Assembly: GCF_900106095.1 (NCBI RefSeq)
Contig: NZ_FNUD01000002.1
Span: 3,493,501 to 3,557,500, forward strand
Length of the DNA stretch: 64,000 nt
Source of the DNA: Pseudomonas deceptionensis
GTDB lineage: Bacteria; Pseudomonadota; Gammaproteobacteria; Pseudomonadales; Pseudomonadaceae
Reading direction: 5' to 3'
The notes below the pieces were generated by a model, which was not told where the DNA came from, ran no database searches, and saw only the letters and a list, made by a program, of their open reading frames with translations. Position numbers and translations under genes: made by a program. Positions 26,871 through 35,116 of the stretch are shown here, piece after piece; the first letter of the stretch is position 1; every line of letters begins with the position of its first letter.

Positions 26871-27935
26871 CTAGGAGTTCCCGCCATCACGTTCCGGGAC
26901 GATGGGCAGTAATTGGCTCGCCCGACTGCCTAGCAGCGAACCGGCCTGAAAATACCCCATCACCGTGCTGACGCTCCGGTGTTCTGTCATCGCCATTACT
27001 TCCCCTAATGGTACTCCCTGGCGTCCTGCCTCGGTCACGAAACCCGAGCGCAAGCTGTGCGCCGCCCAATCGCCCTCCAGGCCCGCCAGTTTCGCGCGTC
27101 GCTGGACGATGCGCGCGACCTGGTCTGCTGACAATCCCGAACGCCCCACCGTATTGCCCTTATACAGCCGGCGAAACAGCGGACCGCTGTCGGCGGGAGC
27201 GGCGGCCAGCCAAGCTGCTAGGGCCTGCGCTGCAGGACCTCGCAGCGGCTTCTCCCGACGAACGCCACCGGTGTCGGTCTTGGTCGCGCCGAGCGCGTAC
27301 AGCCAGGTGTCGGCATCCAGTCGACGCACATCGCTGACCTGCAGTCCGACCACTTCCGAGCGACGCCGACCGCCACCGCTCCAGGCCAGCAAGAGTAGGG
27401 CGCGGTCACGTATGCCGCGCACGCCGTCGTCACAGGTGGCGAGCAGTGCCTGCAACGGCTCGAGCACGATCGCGGTTTTCTTGCGCACGTTCACGCCCTG
27501 GCGTGCCTGCGCCTTGCGTGCCTCGCGCAGCAGAGTTTTTAACGCCGGCGCCTCGGTCGGGCTGTCCCACTCATTGATCCGATGCCATTTGCCCAAAACG
27601 GCTAGGCGATGGCTCACCGTGTTGAACGCCAGTGGTCCCAGCTTGCTTTTGACCCGGGCAGCGATCAGTAGGGCGTCGATGCCTGGCGGCAGCAGGTGCA
27701 CCCAACCGCCGTCGGCCAGCGGCCGCGCGAGGTGATCCAGGACGAATTGCACCGCCACTGGCGCGGGGAGTGCCCCATCACCCAGCGCTAGGCCATAACG
27801 CAGCTGCAGCCAGGCGGACCAGTAGGCGAGGGCGCTGCGATAACTGCGCACTGTGTTGGCCGCGGTGCCGGCGGCAATAAACGCCGCCGCGGCTTCCTGG
27901 GCGTGGAGCGCCAAGGATTGCGGGTCGAGCGGCAT
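26871..27935 (-). CDS. tnpS: TnpS-like tyrosine recombinase (cointegrate resolution)
   Basis: The 354-residue protein carries the tyrosine-recombinase boxes: RDRALLLLAWSGGGRRRSEVVGL (box I arginine), AAHSLRSGF (HxxR), MTEHRS (second histidine) and VMGYF (nucleophile). It lies head to head with a KfrA-like gene, the arrangement of tnpS and tnpT in the Tn4651/Tn5041 branch of Tn3-family transposons, where the pair resolves cointegrates at a site between the genes. A TTG further upstream (28007) also opens the frame, but it would run through the recombination site. No Tn3-type tnpA is in the window. GC is higher than in the gin and tns genes. Confidence 0.82.
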   Translation of the reverse strand: MPLDPQSLALHAQEAAAAFIAAGTAANTVRSYRSALAYWSAWLQLRYGLALGDGALPAPVAVQFVLDHLARPLADGGWVHLLPPGIDALLIAARVKSKLGPLAFNTVSHRLAVLGKWHRINEWDSPTEAPALKTLLREARKAQARQGVNVRKKTAIVLEPLQALLATCDDGVRGIRDRALLLLAWSGGGRRRSEVVGLQVSDVRRLDADTWLYALGATKTDTGGVRREKPLRGPAAQALAAWLAAAPADSGPLFRRLYKGNTVGRSGLSADQVARIVQRRAKLAGLEGDWAAHSLRSGFVTEAGRQGVPLGEVMAMTEHRSVSTVMGYFQAGSLLGSRASQLLPIVPERDGGNS

Positions 27936-28058
27936 TTCGTCGACCAAAGCCAACTGATCTGTAATATTTAATACGTTCAACGTATGATAATTCCAATATT
28001 CAAACAATAACGTCGGATAACATTTAATTATCAGACCTAATATACGGGGAGTTAAGTC
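27936..28058. promoter_or_regulatory. Probable resolution site and divergent promoters of tnpS/tnpT
   Basis: This very A/T-rich gap contains the perfect palindrome ATACGTT-c-AACGTAT (27971-27985), a good candidate for the recombinase core, and a looser inverted pair CGGATAA/TTATCAG near 28014-28035. In Tn4651 the TnpS/TnpT site lies in the same place between the two genes. Which bases are exchanged cannot be told from sequence alone. Confidence 0.6.
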
Positions 28059-28931
28059 ATGGCAGTAGGGGTGCCGGAAAACGAGGTATTTGCCGCCGCC
28101 GACGCAGTCTTAGCCCGTGGCGAACGGCCGACGGTGGAGCGAGTGCGCCTGGAGCTGGGCCGCGGAAGCCCCGCGCGGGTTGGTGGTCTGCTCGATCAAT
28201 GGTGGGCGAGTCTGGCCGAAAGGCTGAGCAGCGAGACTCGCCTGCCGACTTTGCCGGCGGGGGTCTCGCAGGCCTTTGTCGCCGTGTGGCAACAGGCAAT
28301 TCATCTGGCACAGGCCGTTGCTGAGCAGGGACTGTCCGAACAACGTCAGGTCGTGACCGCCGAGCGTGAGCGAGTTGCCGTCGTAGAGGACCAGGCTCGT
28401 CAGGACGCTGCACTTGCTCGACAGCATGCGATGGTCGCCCAAGCGGCACAGCAAGTTAGCGAGACTCGTTTGGCGGACCTAGAGGCGCTTCTGGAACAGC
28501 GTGCGACGCAGATTCTAGACCTGCAGCAGCAGCGCGACAGCCTGCTGCGGGAGCGCGGTGACGGGCAACAGCACAGCCAGACCTTGCATCAGGAGCTGAA
28601 TGACTTGCGACGCAAAGCCGAGCAGGAACGTGTAGCGCAGGAGATCTACGTGCGCGGGGTCGAGGATCGTGCACATCGTGAAGTCGATCGTGCCCGGGAA
28701 GAGAGCAAGCATATGACCGCCCAAGTGAAGGAAGCAGGCTACCAACTTGAGCATTTGCAGCAAAGGCTTGAAGGTGCTCAGGACGCGCTGGGTCAGGCAC
28801 TGCAAAATGCCGCAGCACAGCTGGCGCGTGGCGACACGCTGGAGCAGCAGTTAGTGCAACTGCGCTCATTGCCAGTCAGCGAACGTAAGACACGAGCGAG
28901 GAAAAAGCCGGTACCTTCGCCAGCGAAGTAA
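28059..28931 (+). CDS. tnpT: TnpT-like resolution accessory protein (KfrA N-terminal domain)
   Basis: The 290-residue protein has an N-terminal KfrA-type DNA-binding domain (VFAAADAVLARGERPTVERVRLELGRGSPARVGGLLDQWW) and then a long coiled coil (about 90-270, rich in Q, E, R and A). A basic C-terminus (RKTRARKKPVPSPAK) ends it. In Tn4651-type elements TnpT binds the resolution site and stimulates TnpS. The start ATG has GGGGAG about 10 nt upstream. Codon use is GC-rich and matches tnpS but not the A/T-rich tns genes to the left. Confidence 0.85.
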   Translation: MAVGVPENEVFAAADAVLARGERPTVERVRLELGRGSPARVGGLLDQWWASLAERLSSETRLPTLPAGVSQAFVAVWQQAIHLAQAVAEQGLSEQRQVVTAERERVAVVEDQARQDAALARQHAMVAQAAQQVSETRLADLEALLEQRATQILDLQQQRDSLLRERGDGQQHSQTLHQELNDLRRKAEQERVAQEIYVRGVEDRAHREVDRAREESKHMTAQVKEAGYQLEHLQQRLEGAQDALGQALQNAAAQLARGDTLEQQLVQLRSLPVSERKTRARKKPVPSPAK

Positions 28932-29007
28932 GCACGTTAGGCTACATCTTCAGCATACGGCGCCTGAGCTTCCACAGCTGGGCATGACACATCACAGGGA
29001 GTGGGCG

Positions 29008-29507
29008 ATGGATGAATTGGGTTTCGCTAATGACCGACCGATCAAAGCTGCCGAGCAGGATCTACTGGGGCGCTCCGCATTTGCTAAAAACCTTGCAGCG
29101 GCGATTGTCGGCTGGAAAAACCAAGAGTGCCTGGTCATTGCCCTGACGGGGCCATGGGGCAGCGGCAGGAGTTCGATCAAGAATCTGGCCATTCAGGAGT
29201 TAATCGCCACACCACATCTTGAAGTCATCGAGCACAACCCTTGGGAGTGGACCGCTCAGGAGAAACTGAGCGAGTCGTTTTTCGATGAGGTCTCACGCGC
29301 TATTCGGCGAAAGGAAAAGCAAAGACGGCAAGAAACTGGCCAAGGTCATGCATCAGCATGGGCGGCGGATCAATGCCAGCGCAGAGTTGGTGGATGGAAT
29401 GACCCGCTACCTACAGCTGTTTCTCGGTTCGGCACTCGTAACGTCCTACCTCGGTACCCGGACGACGAACCCCACCGTGCAAACACTGATGGGTATTACT
29501 CTGTGCA
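29008..29507 (+). pseudogene. KAP-family P-loop NTPase, N-terminal fragment with frameshift
   Basis: The frame from ATG 29008 (GGGAG 8 nt upstream) reads DRPIKAAEQDLLGRSAFAKNLAAAI and VIALTGPWGSGRSSIKNLAI, a KAP NTPase start. The P-loop lysine is an arginine (GSGRSS). Around 29330 the family similarity moves to another frame (GKKLAKVMHQHGRRINASAELVDGMTRYLQLFLGSALV), which looks like the membrane segment of these proteins. The gene is then cut by an IS relic near 29507. KAP proteins are often part of mobile-element defence or plasmid functions. The copy here is dead. Confidence 0.65.
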
Positions 29508-30001
29508 TAGGTAGGTGCAGGGTGTGGGACAAAACCGAGCGCAAGAACGACAGTTTCTCGGGCAACGATTTCGACTGGAATGAAGAGGCTGAGGAATACC
29601 GCTGCCCAGCCGGCAACGCGTTGCGCAGCGAATGGCGAGCGTTCGCACGTCACGAAAGCCAACACCATCATTTTCCGATCCAGACAGACCGACTGTGCGA
29701 CGTGTCCGATGAAAGCCAAGTACTGCCCGAACACTTCGATTCGCAAGATCGCCCGCAGCGTCCATGAAGCCGCTCGTGAAGTGGCCCGACGCATCGCAGC
29801 GACGCCGGAGTACGTGCGCTCTCGCCACGAACGTAAGAAGGTCGAAATGTTGTTTGCCCACCTCAAGCGCATCCTGAAACTGGATCGCTTGCGACTACGT
29901 GGCATGAGTAGCGCGACCGATGAGTTCACGCTGGCGGCTGCGGTACAGAACCTGCGTCGACTGGCCAAACTTACCTCTCAAGGGCCACCTGCCACGGGAT
30001 A
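29508..30001 (+). mobile_element. IS1182-family transposase remnant (3' part, frameshifted)
   Basis: Two frames together give the C-terminal half of an IS1182-type transposase. The first has VWDKTERKNDSFSGNDFDWNEEAEEYRCPAGNALR. The second, from about 29690, has CATCPMKAKYCPNTSIRKIARSVHEAAREVARRIAATPEYVRSRHERKKVEMLFAHLKRILKLDRLRLRG and the end QNLRRLAKLTS. The N-terminal half is missing and a frameshift separates the parts. A right-end-like relic follows at 30115-30165. Confidence 0.75.
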
Positions 30002-30114
30002 GGTGCGCCTGCACTAGGCAACAAACCTCAAACTAACCCAATAACAGAGCAACAAAGGTCAACGAAGGGACGAGAAACTACTCAATGTGGTGAGTAGGTT
30101 CTCCGGTGGTAGCC

Positions 30115-30165
30115 GTGCCTGAGTTCAGTCGAACTGAAAATCCGACTTTTTCAACAGAATCGGCC
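30115..30165. repeat. IS-end relic shared with 43646-43696
   Basis: This 51-nt stretch aligns without gaps to 43646-43696 with about ten differences. Both begin GTGCCTGAG and end TCAACA-AATCGGCC with one variable base. This looks like the terminal sequence of the same insertion sequence left at two places. Confidence 0.5.
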
Positions 30166-30193
30166 GATTTCTGCCGGTCAAGGCCGCCCCGTG

Positions 30194-30282
30194 GGCTGGT
30201 CAGATCCCATGCAAACAACTGGTCAAGTCGAATGTAAATGGCTGGTCAGTAGCAATGCAAACTGGTGGTTAAGTGGAATGCC
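30194..30282. repeat. Four tandem 22-23 nt repeats of an IS21-type end
   Basis: Four imperfect copies of a unit like GGCTGGTCAGnnnnATGCAAA follow each other without gaps. Multiple terminal repeats of this kind are the transposase-binding sites at the ends of IS21-family elements. No istA or istB gene remains. The surrounding DNA (30003-30511) has no reading frame with support and also holds the 21-base copy at 30330-30350 of a scar found at 46057-46077. Confidence 0.5.
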
Positions 30283-30511
30283 ATTCGCCAAGATTTAACG
30301 CAGGCGCGCTCACTTCAATTCTGGCGAAGCGTTTTTACACACTCTGGGCCGCTTGCTGCTCCTCACGACAGGCAGCAATCAGCTAAAAGCAGTCAGTATC
30401 TACGAAATCGGGGGCTATTCAGCGGCTAGCTTTTTTCGGCTACTGTCATTTCGAGCAAAGCGGCCGGTATGATGAGGCGAAACGGATGTGGCCTAAGTGA
30501 TGAGGACTGCT

Positions 30512-31552
30512 ATGAACGTGTTTATCAGCTCTGTAGTACGTAATTTTGAGCACTATCGTGCGGCCGCCAAAAAAGCAGTTTCTCTGTTGGGGCACATCCC
30601 GGTGATGTGTGAGGATTTTGGTGCACGACCCTATTCATCTGAAGTCGCATGCATGACTGAGGTTGACCAGGCCGACGTAGTGGTGCTGATTCTTGGCGCG
30701 GACTTCGGCTTCAAAACCCACACAGGTGAGTCCGTCACTCAGCAGGAGTTCCATCGCGCCAAAGCTGCCAATAAACCCATCCTGGCTTTTCTGGAAGAGG
30801 TTCCGGTAGAGGATGATCAAAAGCGCTTTCACTGGGAGGTTTCCGATTACGTCGACGGCCTTTTCCGTTCCACCTTCACAGGTGATCGCGATCTCTCAGA
30901 CAAAATCATCCAGGGGCTAAGCCAACTTGCAGCCAGTCGCAGCGCCATTTCCGAACAGGAGTTCGTTCAGCACCTGCAGAATCGTAGCAACAGCCGAAAT
31001 TGGAATAGCCGGCCTCGTGAAGATCGCCTTGAACTCGTGTTTCTGCCGCAGCCCATTCTCTCGGGTACGTTGCGTTCCATACACACCCAGCATGATGAAT
31101 TCTTCCTCAAGCTTTCTCAGGCGGGCTTGGTTTCTATCAAGGGTGGTTACAAGTCATTTAACGAGGGAGACATCACCGGCCTAGATGCGGAGGCCTCTTG
31201 GCGGCATCACGATAATGGGATGACTTGGCTCTCTATTCCTCTGGCAGCCCCAGCAAAGGACGGCGAATATTTTGCCTCCTACTACCTCTCGCCCAGCCGG
31301 CTAAAACGTTTTGCGGAAGAAGCTTTTAGTTTGATTAGCCGAGGTAAGGGAGGCTGGTTCCAGCTGGGGATCTACGGAATTTCTCACCAAGTCTACGCCG
31401 AGCCGCCAACAACCCCTGCATCGTCGATGTCCATGCCGTACCGCAGTGAGAAAAATATTGAGGAAAGAAAACTGCTGATTCCAGCGTCACAGGGCATTTT
31501 CAACCAGTGGCTGGAAGACGCTTTGTTCCGAATAGGGCGCAAGCTTTCCTAA
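30512..31552 (+). CDS. DUF4062-domain protein
   Basis: The 346-residue protein starts MNVFISSVVRNFEHYRAAAKKAVSLLGHIPVMCEDFGARP, the hallmark of DUF4062, followed by ADVVVLILGADFGF and SVTQQEFHRAKAANKPILAFLEE (about 1-110). This domain is TIR/SLOG-like in outline and usually stands before an NTPase in conflict or signalling proteins. Here the C-terminal 200 residues have no NTPase motif and no recognised domain. ATG 30512 with GAGGA upstream is preferred over an upstream in-frame ATG. It is the only intact long gene in the relic zone, so selection seems to hold it. A role in phage defence is possible but unproven. Confidence 0.75.
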   Translation: MNVFISSVVRNFEHYRAAAKKAVSLLGHIPVMCEDFGARPYSSEVACMTEVDQADVVVLILGADFGFKTHTGESVTQQEFHRAKAANKPILAFLEEVPVEDDQKRFHWEVSDYVDGLFRSTFTGDRDLSDKIIQGLSQLAASRSAISEQEFVQHLQNRSNSRNWNSRPREDRLELVFLPQPILSGTLRSIHTQHDEFFLKLSQAGLVSIKGGYKSFNEGDITGLDAEASWRHHDNGMTWLSIPLAAPAKDGEYFASYYLSPSRLKRFAEEAFSLISRGKGGWFQLGIYGISHQVYAEPPTTPASSMSMPYRSEKNIEERKLLIPASQGIFNQWLEDALFRIGRKLS

Positions 31553-31609
31553 GAATTGAGCGTGGCCAGCAGACGGATGGCGGATAAGCAACAATGAACC
31601 CTTCGTGTC

Positions 31610-31951
31610 TCAGCTTGGCAGTTCTTCTAGCTTGAAGATCCGGTTGTCAGCCTTGAGCGCTGGAAAGGCTTCGCAATATGCATAGGGCTCGCTGAATAAA
31701 GTGCTGGGCGCATGAATGTTGAAGACCTTAACCTGGGGAGGGTGGCCGCTTTGCCGTTCATGGCGAAGGTCGTCCAGAGACCCAGGTGCCTCACCATTTT
31801 GTTCGGCAATCGAAATCACTAGATCTCGAAGGGTTTCGATTTCTGCATCAGATGCTTCTGCATAGGTGGTCAGTCGCTTATGACTTCCAAACCCGCCTCG
31901 GGTAGAACCGATTCGGTTCAGGTGCACGTGAACCACCGTTACGATCTTCAT
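31610..31951 (-). CDS. Hypothetical protein
   Basis: The 113-residue frame starts MKIVTVVHVHLNRIGSTRGGFGSHKRLTTYAEASDAEIETLRDLV, with AAGG 10 nt before the ATG. The protein is soluble with no signal peptide, and no family is recognised. It converges with the DUF4062 gene 58 nt away. Its amino-acid composition is that of a real protein. Confidence 0.55.
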   Translation of the reverse strand: MKIVTVVHVHLNRIGSTRGGFGSHKRLTTYAEASDAEIETLRDLVISIAEQNGEAPGSLDDLRHERQSGHPPQVKVFNIHAPSTLFSEPYAYCEAFPALKADNRIFKLEELPS

Positions 31952-32011
31952 ACCGAATACCTTATTGAAGCCCAGGATGCGCCTCCTTCCGGAGACGCTA
32001 TGAGGTCGTAA

Positions 32012-32236
32012 TCAGCCCTTGGGAGGATGGGGGTCGTTGCCATAGGAGTCACGTTCACGGATCAGGTTGTCCCGGCCGTGGATGAGCACCTCGCTTTTTT
32101 GGTTTTGAGCTATCTGACGAGCCGCGTCAGCAGCTTCCTTTTGAGTCCGATGGTGGGAGGTGTCTTTAGTATTCCCCTCACCCCGAACCGCCCAGCCTTC
32201 ATCACGTTTCACGACGTGCTGATTTTTGCCTGCCAT
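32012..32236 (-). CDS. DUF2188-domain protein
   Basis: The 74-residue protein contains nearly the whole DUF2188 pattern: QHVVKRDEGWAVRGEGNTK, then HRTQKEAADAARQIAQNQ, SEVLIHGRDNLIRERDSYGNDPHPPKG at the end. The family is small, basic and widespread in bacteria and its function is unknown. GAGGTG precedes the ATG by 5 nt. In other genomes it is often found in accessory regions. Confidence 0.8.
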   Translation of the reverse strand: MAGKNQHVVKRDEGWAVRGEGNTKDTSHHRTQKEAADAARQIAQNQKSEVLIHGRDNLIRERDSYGNDPHPPKG

Positions 32237-32854
32237 GGAACACCTCTACTAGTGAGTTGCCAGCCTAGTAGAAGGTAGCATCGAAACGGGCAAATACAAC
32301 ATGTAGTGCTAGATCGACTGGTAGTGCATGTATGTAGTGCTTTTTCTCAGCAAATCGGCCTGTCTTGCTCAAGCTTACGTGCAGAAGCAGAAGTGCCTCG
32401 CCGATTCGCGACGCGGCTGCTCCTCTACTATATCCATGAAAAAAGATGATCAGGCTAGCTAGGCTTTGGGCTTATGAAATGCAGAAATCTACGCCAAGGT
32501 TTTCGACATGCTTTTGAACTACTCCCGCGCTGGAGGACAGTGTGCTTTTGGCCGGTAGTTGCCCTTTGTGGCAGGCATAAAATCGCTAGCGTGACTGGCT
32601 TCGGTTGCATATTCCAACACTGAGAAATTGCGAGCGTACGGGAGTCGCCCCCCATCTGTCTCAGAGCTACAGCTATCGCATTTCATTTCGCAGATAATTG
32701 AGCACTTGTGACGGGGTGGGTTGCGATTCAGTCAAACTGATGATTTTCCCGACTGTAGGACAGCCAAATATGTGGGCGGGACTGGCAGACATCCGTTTCC
32801 TAAATGCCATGCCGATCATCCACGAAGTCCAACGACGGTTGTGTCGCGCTGAAC
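32237..32854. other. Gene-poor relic DNA
   Basis: No reading frame here has family support. A minus-strand frame (32673-32876) reads FRKRMSASPAHIFGCPTVGKIISLTESQPTPSQVLNYLRNEMR near its end and looks like real coding sequence, but its start is inside the repeat at 32855. It is most likely a gene fragment. Confidence 0.4.
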
Positions 32855-32880
32855 GGTAACCGTCCGGCCAAGTCACCTAC
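32855..32880 (+). repeat. 26-bp IS-end repeat, copy 1
   Basis: The sequence begins GGTAACCGTCCGGCCAAGTC and ends ACCTAC. It recurs inverted at 33530-33555 and direct at 33615-33640 with one or two changes. The GTAA start resembles the terminal bases of IS66-family elements. Confidence 0.6.
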
Positions 32881-32892
32881 CGAACTCCAGCA

Positions 32893-33123
32893 TTAAGGAC
32901 GATGGTGTCCGCGTATTTTTAAGCGAACGCTATCACCATTATCGCTAGGATTTCCATGCGCCAACGTAGCTCTTATCCCAAACCGTTCAAAGCCCAGGTC
33001 GTTCAGAAAGCGCAATGCGGCAAGGTTTGATTGCGGGACGCTTACCGCCAATAAGCGAAAACCCCAAAAATAGTGGTTGCGCGGCCATTTTCGGTTAATA
33101 TTTTCTGAGTGTTCGGCGCACAT
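32893..33123 (-). pseudogene. Fragment resembling a GNAT acetyltransferase C-terminus
   Basis: The frame reads FRLLAVSVPQSNLAALRFLNDLGFERFGIRATL, which resembles the last strand-helix of a GNAT fold (asparagine plus AxxFxxxLGF). The catalytic acetyl-CoA motif is absent, so only the 3' part of a gene is present. It stops 13 nt from an IS-end repeat. The call is tentative. Confidence 0.35.
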
Positions 33124-33206
33124 TTTAAGAAAATCTTGGCGCGGTTAAGAAAATCTAGCCAACGACAGGGGAAAAATGGGAAATCTAGTGGGTTACGCCC
33201 ATTTGA

Positions 33207-33560
33207 TCAATGCGATGGAGCTACCCACTGGTGCGGCAGCAACTGTCCAATCTCAATAGCCATCTGTGTCGGCAACCGCGTAAGCACATCCTTGAGATAG
33301 CCATACGGGTCATGCCCGTTCATGCGTGCCGACTGAATCAGACTCATGATTGCCGCAGCCCGTTTTCCTTAGCGCAACGACCCTGCGAAGAGCCAGTTTT
33401 TGCGTCCAAGCGCCCATGGCCTAATTTGGGTTTCCGCCCAATTGTTGTCTATGGGTACGGCCCCGTCATTGAGGTATCGCGACAGCGCTGCCCAGCGTTT
33501 CAGGCTGTAATCGAGTGCTTTGCTGATGAGTAGATGACTTGGCCGGACGGTTACCGCCAT
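33207..33560 (-). mobile_element. IS66-family transposase (TnpC) C-terminal remnant
   Basis: On the minus strand the frame reads KALDYSLKRWAALSRYLNDGAVPIDNNWAETQIRPWALGRKNWLFAGSLR, then a TAA, then GKRAAAIMSLIQSARMNGHDPYGYLKDVLTRLPTQ and a stop at 33207. This is the end of IS66 TnpC with one nonsense change. Its 5' end is fused directly to an IS-end repeat (33530-33555), so the rest was deleted. Confidence 0.8.
33530..33555 (-). repeat. 26-bp IS-end repeat, copy 2 (inverted)
   Basis: This is the inverted copy of the 32855-32880 repeat. With copy 1 it bounds a 697-bp segment that contains the IS66 TnpC remnant. With copy 3 it forms the ends of a 111-bp segment (33530-33640). Confidence 0.6.
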
Positions 33561-33614
33561 CCCGCGCTGCTGTGAGGTGTCTAGCCGTACGGATACATCT
33601 CTCTGACGTTCTAG

Positions 33615-33640
33615 GGTATCCGTCCGGCCAAGTCATCTAC
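33615..33640 (+). repeat. 26-bp IS-end repeat, copy 3
   Basis: It matches copy 1 except that GGTAACC is GGTATCC and a T replaces a C near the end (ATCTAC). It faces copy 2, so the two could pair as 26-bp terminal inverted repeats. Confidence 0.6.
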
Positions 33641-33726
33641 CAGACGCAGCGTGACCAAGACAAGGTATTCACTTAAGTGGCCACCAGCCAATCAGATGAG
33701 AAATCGCTGAGGGCAGTTAAGTTGTT

Positions 33727-33951
33727 GGATCAATCCGAAGCTGGTGAGGGTTCTTGCTTCGGTGTGCTCTTGCTGAGAACGAACCACACAGCTAAACAGA
33801 TAGGCCCGCCGCCGTACAAATGCGCGACCGAAAGACGTTCACCAAGGAACACCACACCCCACAGCACGCCAAAGGGAGGGATAAGGAAGGTCACGGTCAG
33901 CGAACGCACCGGCCCAATATCCGCGATCAAGCGGAAGTACTGTAGTGCTCA
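33727..33951 (-). pseudogene. EamA/DMT-family permease, C-terminal fragment
   Basis: The minus strand reads ALQYFRLIADIGPVRSLTVTFLIPPFGVLWGVVFLGERLS, then YGGGPICLAVWFVLSK. These are the last two to three membrane helices of an EamA (RhaT-like) transporter. A stop codon lies just upstream of the first residue of the match, so the gene is decapitated. It sits next to the IS-end repeat at 33615-33640. Confidence 0.65.
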
Positions 33952-34079
33952 ATGAGGTCGCGAAGTTTCTAGAAGCTAAGGTATCAATTCTCACGCCTTT
34001 TAAGAGCGTCCGACATGATCCAGGTATGTTGAGCGATTGTTCAACGGTCGAGATGCTTTAAAGATGAGCTTAGATTTTT

Positions 34080-34265
34080 TCAACCGGAAAGTCGTCCAAT
34101 AGGTTCCAGCTTGCTATCATTTTTCGCCGCAATGTCGAGAAGCCTTCCCTGATTTTCAGACCGATTTTGGAGTTGCTGTCGGGCTTCGGCTTCAGCTGTT
34201 GATTTTGTATACCACTTGCGGGTTTTTACTTTTTGTCGGCCTTTCATCGCATTGTCATACCTCAT
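34080..34265 (-). CDS. Small basic hypothetical protein
   Basis: A 61-residue frame (MRYDNAMKGRQKVKTRKWYTKSTAEAEARQQLQNRSENQ) is rich in lysine, arginine and glutamine. It resembles no family known to me. It has no good ribosome site. The call is tentative. The adjoining 34266-34513 holds nothing I can recognise. Confidence 0.3.
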   Translation of the reverse strand: MRYDNAMKGRQKVKTRKWYTKSTAEAEARQQLQNRSENQGRLLDIAAKNDSKLEPIGRLSG

Positions 34266-34513
34266 GATACTCAGTTAATACAAAGCAGTTGCGGCAAGCC
34301 TCGTATACCTAGCTACATCGGATAGATAGCTTGCTCAGTGTTTTTGATCAAGGCCCATAGGAGGATCTCTAGATCAATTTTTTGAAATAGCAAGGGTTAA
34401 GCACTCCCAAGAGCGCTATGGAAATGTATTGGATGGCCAATGGTATTCAGCTAAGCAGTTCCTCACTTATGTGGACCTAGCTAAATTTTTATCTTCAAAA
34501 CCACCTTCCGCTG

Positions 34514-34948
34514 CTAGAAATCTGATGCTTTGGGTGCATATAGTAAATTACGCCTGTGCTGATCGTAATCTGCGACAGTTGAATACTCTGTTCCGGTCGC
34601 GACTTGATATGCATGTCCTACGATCTGCCCTGCGCTATCAACTAGTTCATGAAGACTTACCAGAGCCTCCATTCTCCAACTACCTGTGCCATTGATCTCA
34701 CCAGGGGTGACAACTTGGACTTGGTTGATCCAAGCTGTTTTGCTTTGTCCTCCGATCAAATCCACCAGAAGCGGAACGCTGGGAGCAAGAACAACCCCTT
34801 GATGTATGCCATTACTCCTGGAGTCGATAGTCTCTACGTGGAACCATGGCCACATGGTTTCTAGCTCCACAAGAGACCAGAACTGAAAACCATTTGCTGC
34901 TCTAAAAATATTGGGCATCAGTTCAGCTTCACGCATCGTTCTAAACAT
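34514..34948 (-). CDS. Hypothetical protein
   Basis: The 144-residue frame begins MFRTMREAELMPNIFRAANGFQFWSLVELETMWPWFHVETIDS at an ATG with AGGA 7 nt upstream. The open frame continues further 5' but loses protein-like composition. The protein is soluble and has no recognised domain. A plus-strand frame (34429-34695) overlaps it and is judged to be a shadow. Confidence 0.5.
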   Translation of the reverse strand: MFRTMREAELMPNIFRAANGFQFWSLVELETMWPWFHVETIDSRSNGIHQGVVLAPSVPLLVDLIGGQSKTAWINQVQVVTPGEINGTGSWRMEALVSLHELVDSAGQIVGHAYQVATGTEYSTVADYDQHRRNLLYAPKASDF

Positions 34949-35116
34949 ATTTTTTCCTGAGTGGCACCTACAGCTCAACCCAGAACAACGGGGCTGCGGG
35001 TCGACATCCGGTAGCTTGGCAGCGCCCAAATGGATGGATATTCCAATACGAGCATTATAGTGCGTTTATCGGAATGGCCGCAATGTGGCTCTATCCTCAT
35101 ATTTGAGGATTGTTGG

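Noticed and set aside
26787..28931. A complete Tn3-family transposon around tnpS/tnpT
   Set aside because: No tnpA and no 38-bp terminal repeats beginning with GGGG were found near the pair.
28984..30001. A functional KAP-type defence gene
   Set aside because: The reading frame is shifted and interrupted by IS sequence, and the P-loop lysine is replaced.
34429..34695. Plus-strand frame of 88 codons
   Set aside because: It overlaps the 144-residue minus-strand frame, which has a better ribosome site. No family is known for either, so only the better one is listed.
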